A stretch of DNA of 37,610 nt from Flavobacteriales bacterium (GTDB lineage: Bacteria; Bacteroidota; Bacteroidia; Flavobacteriales_D; Parvicellaceae), in the NCBI GenBank assembly GCA_029251405.1, contig JAQXDK010000001.1:1-37610 (forward strand). Direction: 5' to 3'. Made by a program: the position numbers and the translations under genes. Shown piece after piece: positions 31,845 to 37,610 of this stretch (position 1 is its first letter; the number at the start of each line of letters is the position of its first letter). The notes under the pieces are model-generated. The model ran no database searches. It had not been told where the DNA came from and saw only the letters and a list, made by a program, of their open reading frames with translations.

Positions 31845-33155
31845 TTAGTTTATCCTTTTAATTTGGGCACCAAGATTTAGTAATCTTTCTTCAATATTTT
31901 CATATCCTCTATCGATCTGTTCGATATTTAGTACCGTGCTTTTACCTTCAGCTGATAGGGCTGCAATCAGCAAAGATACTCCAGCTCTAATATCTGGAGA
32001 TGTCATGGTGATACCTTTAAGTGAAGTTTTTCTGTTTAGTCCGATAACGGTAGCTCTATGTGGATCACATAAAATAATTTGTGCACCCATATCGATGAGT
32101 TTGTCAACAAAAAACAATCTGCTTTCAAACATTTTTTGGTGTATCAAAACACTTCCTCTTGCTTGTGTTGCTGTAACTAAAATTATACTCAAAAGATCTG
32201 GTGTAAACCCTGGCCAAGGTGCATCAGAAATAGTCATTATAGATCCATCTATGAAGGATTCAATTTCATAGTTTTCTTGAGAAGGTATAAAAATATCGTC
32301 TCCAATCCTTTCTAGTTTGATTCCTAATTTTTTAAAAACATTTGGAATCATACCTAACTTTTCGTAGGAAACATTTTTGATGGTTATTTCTGACTGTGTC
32401 ATTGCTGCCAAGCCAATAAAGCTTCCAATTTCTATCATGTCAGGCAAAATTGTATGTGAACAGCCCCCTAGTTTTTCAACGCCATTAATAATTATTTTAT
32501 TAGAACCGAGTCCCGAAATATTTGCTCCCATACTATTGAGCATTTCGCATAGTTGTTGTATGTAAGGTTCACAAGCTGCATTGTAAATTGTTGTTTCTCC
32601 TTTTGCTAGGACAGCAGCCATAACTATATTAGCTGTTCCAGTTACAGAGGCTTCATCCAAAAGCATGAAAGTACCCTTTAGACCCTTTGGTGAATGAGCT
32701 TTATAAAAATTAGTGTCAGGATTGTAGTCGAATTCAGCACCTAAATTTTGAAATCCAATAAAATGAGTGTCTAGCCTTCTTCTCCCAATTTTGTCACCTC
32801 CTGGTTTTGGAATATAGCCTTTGCCAAATCTTGCTAGCAATGGACCGACTACCATAATAGAACCTCTTAAACTGGCACCTTTTCTCTTAAATTCTTCGGA
32901 TGTCATCGTATCAACGTCAACTTCGTCAGCTAAAAAGCTGTAGGATCCTTTTCCGATTTTTTTAATCTTGACACCTAAGGTTTTAAGTAAGTCAATTAAT
33001 TTATTAACATCAATAATATCCGGAATATTATTAATTATAACTTCTTGATCTGTAAGTAAAACAGCATTTATGACTTGTAATGCTTCATTCTTGGCTCCTT
33101 GGGGAGTTATTTCACCCTTAAGTTTTTTACCTCCAATTATTTCAAAAGCTCCCAT
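31845..33155 (-). CDS. murA: UDP-GlcNAc 1-carboxyvinyltransferase MurA, Cys-to-Asp form
   Basis: First committed step of peptidoglycan synthesis: transfer of enolpyruvate from PEP to UDP-GlcNAc. The 436 residues have the EPSP-synthase-like double inverse barrel, with QGAKNEAL (K22) and RGSIMVVGPLLARFG. The loop that carries the catalytic Cys in E. coli (Cys115 in PGGCAIG) reads PGGDKIGRRRLDTH here, so residue D121 takes its place. From known enzymes, Asp at this position still works as the acid but is not alkylated by fosfomycin. The start lies 14 bases inside the DUF4290 gene. Everything else looks complete and functional. Confidence 0.96.
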   Translation of the reverse strand: MGAFEIIGGKKLKGEITPQGAKNEALQVINAVLLTDQEVIINNIPDIIDVNKLIDLLKTLGVKIKKIGKGSYSFLADEVDVDTMTSEEFKRKGASLRGSIMVVGPLLARFGKGYIPKPGGDKIGRRRLDTHFIGFQNLGAEFDYNPDTNFYKAHSPKGLKGTFMLLDEASVTGTANIVMAAVLAKGETTIYNAACEPYIQQLCEMLNSMGANISGLGSNKIIINGVEKLGGCSHTILPDMIEIGSFIGLAAMTQSEITIKNVSYEKLGMIPNVFKKLGIKLERIGDDIFIPSQENYEIESFIDGSIMTISDAPWPGFTPDLLSIILVTATQARGSVLIHQKMFESRLFFVDKLIDMGAQIILCDPHRATVIGLNRKTSLKGITMTSPDIRAGVSLLIAALSAEGKSTVLNIEQIDRGYENIEERLLNLGAQIKRIN

Positions 33156-33792
33156 GATACTTTCTTCTAGGTTTATTTTTTGAGTAGTTTTTATTGTTAG
33201 ATTTTTTCTTTTTAAAAGTTCTCACAATATCACTGGTATCTCTTAGTTTATCGGCACTAATGGTTAATTTTCCAGCGGAGAGCTCTTCTAATTGTTTGAT
33301 AATTAGGCTGTCATTCACACTGTCTCTATTCCACTGTAAGTAAGAAGTTTTCAATAAGTTAGCAATATGTTTTACTAGTTTCTCTTTGTCTTCACCTTCA
33401 GAAAGTTCAGAAGCTGATTTAACCATGTCTTCCATTATCTTACCGTAATGTTTAAACCTAATGTCATTTTTTGGGTAAGGAACCTCGTCTGGTTTGGATT
33501 GGTATAATTCTTTTTCAGGTTTTTTGTAGGGCGATTCAACTTCAAGTTCAAAATTTGAAATGATGTGCAAATGTGCCCAAAGTTTCTGGGCATGTTCTTC
33601 ACTGTTACTATGATTCGTATTTGGATTAATCAAATCCATAACTTTAATAATCACATTTGCTGATTTATTTCTTTGCTCAGCATCCTCAATTTTAATGGCG
33701 TGTTGAACCATTTTTTGTATGTTTCTCCCATATTCTGGGATTACTAATTTTGTTGTATCAGTGTTATATGCTAACTCTAATGATGATCTCAT
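33142..33792 (-). CDS. DUF4290 family protein
   Basis: Protein of 216 residues with no signal peptide or membrane segment. The N-terminal part LAYNTDTTKLVIPEYGRNIQKMVQHAI is the recognisable start of the DUF4290 family, which from memory is nearly confined to Bacteroidota and usually lies in front of murA, as here. The middle is helical and charged; the last 25 residues are a basic, Asn/Lys-rich tail (KKKKSNNKNYSKNKPRRKY) that could touch nucleic acid. Function is unknown. It has a clear promoter and overlaps murA by 14 bases, so the pair is cotranscribed. Confidence 0.88.
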   Translation of the reverse strand: MRSSLELAYNTDTTKLVIPEYGRNIQKMVQHAIKIEDAEQRNKSANVIIKVMDLINPNTNHSNSEEHAQKLWAHLHIISNFELEVESPYKKPEKELYQSKPDEVPYPKNDIRFKHYGKIMEDMVKSASELSEGEDKEKLVKHIANLLKTSYLQWNRDSVNDSLIIKQLEELSAGKLTISADKLRDTSDIVRTFKKKKSNNKNYSKNKPRRKYHGSF

Positions 33793-33815
33793 AATAAATA
33801 GTGTGAAATTGAATT

Positions 33816-33845
33816 CAAATGTAGTAATTAAAAGGAATTATACAA
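33816..33845 (-). promoter_or_regulatory. Putative promoter of the DUF4290-murA operon
   Basis: On the minus strand TTG (33845-33843), 19 bases, then TACATTTG (33823-33816) match the Bacteroidota -33/-7 consensus exactly. The start codon follows 23 bases downstream of the -7 box. Confidence 0.7.
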
Positions 33846-33851
33846 TTAAAA

Positions 33852-36119
33852 TTACACCAATTGAAGCTTAGCAAATTTTAACAACAATTGTTTTTGACCA
33901 GCAGAAGGGAAAAATACAGTTGCTTTGGTGTTTGGAAAATCCCCACTTATTTCTACAACTTTACCCTTTCCAAATCTTTCATGAAGTACTTGGTCTCCTA
34001 GTTTTAATTTTAAAATATCTGTTTGTTTATTTTGATTTGTATTTGAAGATAATGTGTTGACACTTTTTAAGTGACTTAACGGCTTACTGAACTTATTTTT
34101 CAGTGGAGGACGCTGGTTTTTAGAAATAGTTTTTGATAGATCCTTATTTAAATTTTTTCTTGAAAATGTTTGTAGTAGATATTTTGGGTCTAACTCTTCA
34201 AGAAACCTACTTGGTTCACATTGAATTAGATTCCCCCATTTAAATCTACTTACTGCATACGATAGAGTTAAACTTGCTTTAGCTCTTGTTACTGCTACAT
34301 AAAACAGTCTTCTTTCCTCTTCTAAATCTTCTCTTGAATTTTTAGACAACATAGATGGAAATAAATCTTCCTCCATTCCAACAACATGAACATTGGTAAA
34401 TTCAAGCCCCTTTGCAGCGTGAATAGTCATAAGTGACACCTTGTTTTTATTTTCGTCATCATCTTTATCAGCATCTGTTAAAAGTGCGACATCAATTAAA
34501 AAATCCCCTAACGATATGAAATTTTCTTCATTGCTGTTTTTTGAGAATTCTTGTATACCATTTAGTAGTTCTTGAATATTTTCAAACCTTACAATTCCTT
34601 CTGGAGTTCTGTCACTACTTAAATCTCTAATTAAACCAGTATTTTTTGCAATTTCCAAAGCTAATTCGTAGGCATTGGATTTGTTAACTCTGGAGTTGTA
34701 ATTTCTAAGCATAGAACAGAAAAGTTCTAATTTATTTCTAGTACCTGAATTTACATTAAAACCAAATTGATCAGGTTCATTGATAACATCCCACAATGAA
34801 ACATCTTTTTCATTTGCACAAATAAGTGCATTATTTACAGTGGTTTGCCCTATACCTCTTTTTGGATAGTTGATAATTCTTTTTAAAGATTCCTCATCAT
34901 TTAAGTTTGCAGACAATCTAAAATAAGCCAACAAGTCTTTAATTTCTTTTCTTTGATAAAATGATAAACCTCCAAAAATTCTGTAGGGGATATTCAATTT
35001 CCTTAATGCCTCTTCAAACGCCCTAGATTGTGCATTAGTTCTGTAAAGAATTCCGAAATTTTGATATCCTAAATTTTTCACTGAGGAATATTCAAAAATT
35101 TCATTAGCGATCATTTTGCCCTCTTCATTATCAGAATAACTTTTAATGACTTTTATTTTATCTCCAGAATCATTGGCTGTCCATACGCTTTTTTTAATCT
35201 GTTCTTTATTTATTCTTATTATGCTATTAGCTGCCTCAACAATATTTTTAGTAGATCTATAATTTTGTTCTAATTTAAAAAGCTGATAATCTGGGTAATC
35301 TCTTCTGAAGTTAAAGATGTTGTGTATGTTGGCTCCTCTAAAAGAATATATGGACTGTGCATCGTCACCAACAACGCATAAGTTTTCAAATCTTGCGGCC
35401 AAAGATTTAATTATTAAATATTGGGCATGGTTAGTGTCTTGATACTCATCTACCAAAATAAATTTAAACTTCTCCTGATATTTGTAAAGAACTTCGGGGT
35501 TGTGCTTTAAAAGCACATTTGTTTTAAATAATAGATCGTCAAAATCCATTGCAGAAGCTCTAAAACATCTCTTGCTGTATTCCATATATATGTCACCAAT
35601 TCTTGGTCTCCCAGTAGAATTATCTGTAGAAGATATTTCGGAGTCACTTAAATAATTTTCTGCGCTTATTAAGCTGTTTTTTGCAGCCGAGATTCTGTTA
35701 TATACAATTCCAGGCTTGTATAATTTGTCGTCTAGTTTTTTTTCTTTGACAATTGTTTTGATAAGACTTTTCGAATCTTGTGTGTCATATATGGTAAAGT
35801 TTGATGGAAACCCTATTTTTTCATGCTCAACCCTTAAAATTTTCGCAAAGACTGAATGGAATGTTCCCATCCATATATTTCTTGCTTTATCTTCACCAAC
35901 CATTAATGAAATTCTTTCTTTCATTTCTTGTGCAGCTTTGTTGGTGAAAGTAAGAGACAATATATTAAAAGGTTCAATATCATTTTCAATCAGATGAGCA
36001 ATTCGATGGGTTAAAACCTTAGTTTTACCCGACCCAGCTCCTGCAATAACCATGATAGGGCCATTTATTACTTTAGTAGCTGCAATTTGAGAATCGTTTA
36101 GGCCTTCAAGAACATTCAT
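33852..36119 (-). CDS. UvrD/PcrA-type superfamily 1A DNA helicase
   Basis: ATP-dependent 3'-5' helicase of 755 residues used in repair and replication restart. Motifs are in order: Q-motif LNDSQIAAT, motif I GAGSGKT, Ia SLTFTNKAA, II DEYQDTN, III GDDAQSIYSFRGA, IV QNYRST, V MTIHAAKGLEF and VI YVAVTRAK. The C-terminal tail KLGDQVLHERFGKGKVVEI is the Tudor-like PcrA/UvrD end that can bind RNA polymerase. I use the ATG at 36119 (MNVLEGLNDSQ); an ATG 33 bases earlier would add 11 residues with no conserved content. It is a single-gene unit divergent from the str operon. UvrD and PcrA cannot be separated by eye. Confidence 0.95.
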   Translation of the reverse strand: MNVLEGLNDSQIAATKVINGPIMVIAGAGSGKTKVLTHRIAHLIENDIEPFNILSLTFTNKAAQEMKERISLMVGEDKARNIWMGTFHSVFAKILRVEHEKIGFPSNFTIYDTQDSKSLIKTIVKEKKLDDKLYKPGIVYNRISAAKNSLISAENYLSDSEISSTDNSTGRPRIGDIYMEYSKRCFRASAMDFDDLLFKTNVLLKHNPEVLYKYQEKFKFILVDEYQDTNHAQYLIIKSLAARFENLCVVGDDAQSIYSFRGANIHNIFNFRRDYPDYQLFKLEQNYRSTKNIVEAANSIIRINKEQIKKSVWTANDSGDKIKVIKSYSDNEEGKMIANEIFEYSSVKNLGYQNFGILYRTNAQSRAFEEALRKLNIPYRIFGGLSFYQRKEIKDLLAYFRLSANLNDEESLKRIINYPKRGIGQTTVNNALICANEKDVSLWDVINEPDQFGFNVNSGTRNKLELFCSMLRNYNSRVNKSNAYELALEIAKNTGLIRDLSSDRTPEGIVRFENIQELLNGIQEFSKNSNEENFISLGDFLIDVALLTDADKDDDENKNKVSLMTIHAAKGLEFTNVHVVGMEEDLFPSMLSKNSREDLEEERRLFYVAVTRAKASLTLSYAVSRFKWGNLIQCEPSRFLEELDPKYLLQTFSRKNLNKDLSKTISKNQRPPLKNKFSKPLSHLKSVNTLSSNTNQNKQTDILKLKLGDQVLHERFGKGKVVEISGDFPNTKATVFFPSAGQKQLLLKFAKLQLV

Positions 36120-36233
36120 TTGAGGTGAAATTTTTAAGCTGTAAATCAACAATAATTTTACTAATATTTGGTCATAAATTAAACATTTAATAATTCACAT
36201 TAAAAAAACATTTTAAAATTATTTGTTGATATA

Positions 36234-36263
36234 TTGGAATCCTAAGATATTCTTCTACCTTTG
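36234..36263 (+). promoter_or_regulatory. Putative promoter of the str operon
   Basis: TTG at 36234-36236, 19 bases, then TACCTTTG at 36256-36263: an exact fit to the Bacteroidota consensus, as expected for a strongly expressed ribosomal operon. The rpsL start follows 29 bases after the -7 box. Confidence 0.75.
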
Positions 36264-36292
36264 CAAGCCGAAAAATCAATTAATAAAAGAAC

Positions 36293-36670
36293 ATGCCAAC
36301 TATTCAACAGTTAGTAAGAAAAGGTAGACAATCGAAAGTAAAGGTGAGTAAATCTATCGCCTTAAATTCTTGTCCACAGAAAAGAGGTGTTTGCGTAAGA
36401 GTTTACACAACTACTCCCAAAAAACCAAACTCTGCAATGAGAAAAGTTGCAAGGGTAAGGCTTACTAACGGAAAGGAAGTTAATGCATATATAGGAGGTG
36501 AAGGTCATAACTTACAAGAACACAGTATTGTTTTAGTTAGAGGAGGAAGAGTAAAAGATTTACCAGGTGTAAGATACCATATTGTAAGAGGAGCATTAGA
36601 TACTGCCGGTGTAGAAGGCAGATCTCAAAGAAGATCAAAGTACGGAACTAAAAGATCAAAAAAGAAATAA
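36293..36670 (+). CDS. rpsL: Ribosomal protein S12
   Basis: Small-subunit protein at the decoding centre. The 125 residues carry the conserved [13 protein letters not shown] (K43 and K44) and [14 protein letters not shown] (K88) loops. The lysines at the positions that mutate in streptomycin resistance are present, so this is the sensitive form by sequence. It leads the str operon (rpsL, rpsG, fusA) behind a strong promoter. The basic tail KRSKKK is usual for Bacteroidota. Confidence 0.99.
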   Translation: MPTIQQLVRKGRQSKVKVSKSIALNSCPQKRGVCVRVYTTTPKKPNSAMRKVARVRLTNGKEVNAYIGGEGHNLQEHSIVLVRGGRVKDLPGVRYHIVRGALDTAGVEGRSQRRSKYGTKRSKKK

Positions 36671-36677
36671 ATTTTAG

Positions 36678-37145
36678 ATGAGAAGAAGAACAGCCAAAAA
36701 GCACATCATATTACCTGATCCTAAATTTAAGGACGTAGAGGTTACTAAGTTTGTCAATAGTTTGATGATCGATGGAAAAAAGAATATTGCTTTCAATATT
36801 TTTTACGATTCCATTGATATTGTTTCCGAAAAATCAACTGAAAATGGTTTAGATGTATGGAAAAAAGCCGTTGAAAATATTACCCCTGCTGTTGAAGTCA
36901 AGAGTAGACGTGTCGGTGGTGCAACTTTTCAAATTCCAACTCCTGTAAGAGATAGTAGAAAGAGATCACTCGCAATTAAGTGGTTAATTGGTTTTTCCAT
37001 GAAAAGAAATGAAAAAACGATGAGTGAAAAGTTAGCTGGTGAAATCCTAGCTGCTTTTAAGGAAGAAGGAGCAGCCTTCAAAAAGAAAGAAGACGTACAC
37101 AGAATGGCTGAAGCCAATAAAGCATTTTCACACTTTAGGTTTTAA
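36678..37145 (+). CDS. rpsG: Ribosomal protein S7
   Basis: Binds the 3' major domain of 16S rRNA and starts head assembly of the small subunit. The 155 residues begin [15 protein letters not shown] and include [43 protein letters not shown] and the C-terminal [21 protein letters not shown], all typical. It lies 7 bases after rpsL and 4 bases before fusA. Nothing unusual is seen. Confidence 0.99.
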   Translation: MRRRTAKKHIILPDPKFKDVEVTKFVNSLMIDGKKNIAFNIFYDSIDIVSEKSTENGLDVWKKAVENITPAVEVKSRRVGGATFQIPTPVRDSRKRSLAIKWLIGFSMKRNEKTMSEKLAGEILAAFKEEGAAFKKKEDVHRMAEANKAFSHFRF

Positions 37146-37149
37146 TAAA

Positions 37150-37610
37150 ATGGCAAGAGACTTAAAATATACAAGAAACATAGGAATTGCAGCTCATATT
37201 GATGCTGGTAAAACCACAACAACCGAAAGAATTTTATATTACGGAGGTGTAAGTCATAAAATTGGTGAAGTTCATGATGGAGCTGCTACAATGGATTGGA
37301 TGGAGCAGGAACAAGAAAGAGGAATTACCATAACCTCTGCTGCAACTACATTAAATTGGAACTACAGAGAAAAAGAATATCATGTAAATATTATCGATAC
37401 TCCTGGTCACGTTGACTTTACAGTTGAAGTTAATAGCTCTTTAAGAGTTTTAGATGGATTAGTATTTTTATTTAGTGCAGTTGATGGTGTGGAACCACAA
37501 TCTGAAACCAACTGGAGATTAGCAAATAATTATAATGTTCCAAGAATAGGTTTTGTAAACAAAATGGATCGTCAAGGTGCAGATTTCTTAAACGTGTGTA
37601 AACAGGTTAA
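37150..37610 (+). CDS. fusA: Elongation factor G (5' part, cut by window edge)
   Basis: The GTPase that drives translocation on the ribosome. About 153 residues are present before the window ends. Visible G-domain motifs are [15 protein letters not shown] (G1), [11 protein letters not shown] (G2, switch I), DTPGHVDF (G3) and NKMDR (G4). The start ATG at 37150 is four bases after the rpsG stop, in the usual rpsL-rpsG-fusA order. The remaining three quarters lie outside the window, so later domains cannot be checked. Confidence 0.98.
   Translation, partial: MARDLKYTRNIGIAAHIDAGKTTTTERILYYGGVSHKIGEVHDGAATMDWMEQEQERGITITSAATTLNWNYREKEYHVNIIDTPGHVDFTVEVNSSLRVLDGLVFLFSAVDGVEPQSETNWRLANNYNVPRIGFVNKMDRQGADFLNVCKQV

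Noticed and set aside
31936-32271. A 111-codon open frame antisense to murA
   Set aside because: No domain, and it overlaps a fully conserved enzyme; a shadow frame.
1-37610. tRNA, rRNA, CRISPR array, insertion sequence or prophage
   Set aside because: No clover-leaf, no repeat-spacer array, no transposase or integrase and no target-site duplications were seen; all intergenic gaps are short.

Overview
The window is a dense, low-GC stretch of bacterial chromosome that reads as a Bacteroidota genome, most likely a marine Flavobacteriales relative. The signs are: Bacteroidota-type promoters (TTG, 19-20 bp, TAnnTTTG) at several gene starts; very few Shine-Dalgarno sequences and many ATGA/TAATG stop-start overlaps; a DUF4290-murA pair; a MurA with Asp at the catalytic Cys position; a DnaJ with only two of four zinc motifs; a KDO transferase; and, at the left edge, the tail of a surface protein of the type common in this phylum. 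I see no tRNA, rRNA, CRISPR, insertion sequence or prophage. No gene-free stretch exceeds about 140 bases.

Layout. 1-1071 (+): end of a surface protein, a hairpin, greA, a HIT-family hydrolase. 1064-3670: ruvC (-) meets head-to-head with a membrane protein of the UPF0104/LPG-flippase-like family, which is followed by a membrane glycosyltransferase. 3676-5368 (-): an ETHE1-like persulfide dioxygenase/rhodanese fusion and a thioredoxin. 5448-8787 (+): lgt followed by overlapping genes for an ABC ATPase, a FtsX-like permease with a His-rich loop, and a small secreted CxxC protein; this set resembles the zinc-responsive PA4063-PA4066 cluster of Pseudomonas. 8788-10752 (-): waaA and an unknown outer-membrane protein. 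10837-18979 (+): an eight-gene nucleotide-sugar operon for UDP-glucuronate/UDP-xylose, for a diacetamido-uronate (WbpA/B/E/D chemistry) and for dTDP-4-keto-6-deoxyglucose, ending in a CpsB/YwqE-type phosphatase. 18976-21894 (-): M23 peptidase, MerR-like regulator, BI-1 membrane protein, fabD. 21988-23415 (-): a secreted PQQ-type beta-propeller. 23519-26152 (+): alaS. 26145-31197 (-): grpE, dnaJ, a NatAB-like ABC exporter and a NtrC-like regulator with no DNA-binding domain. 31293-33792 (-): DUF4290, murA and a TlpA-like thioredoxin. 33852-36119 (-): UvrD/PcrA helicase. 36293-37610 (+): the str operon, rpsL-rpsG-fusA (cut by the right edge).

Most of the window is core housekeeping plus envelope biogenesis. 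Nothing here is clearly a new defence or mobile system. The points most worth following are the putative metal-linked ABC module next to lgt, the MurA Cys-to-Asp site, the DNA-binding-less NtrC-like protein at the end of the chaperone operon, the hairpin that any greA transcript must carry, and a perfect palindrome upstream of grpE-dnaJ.
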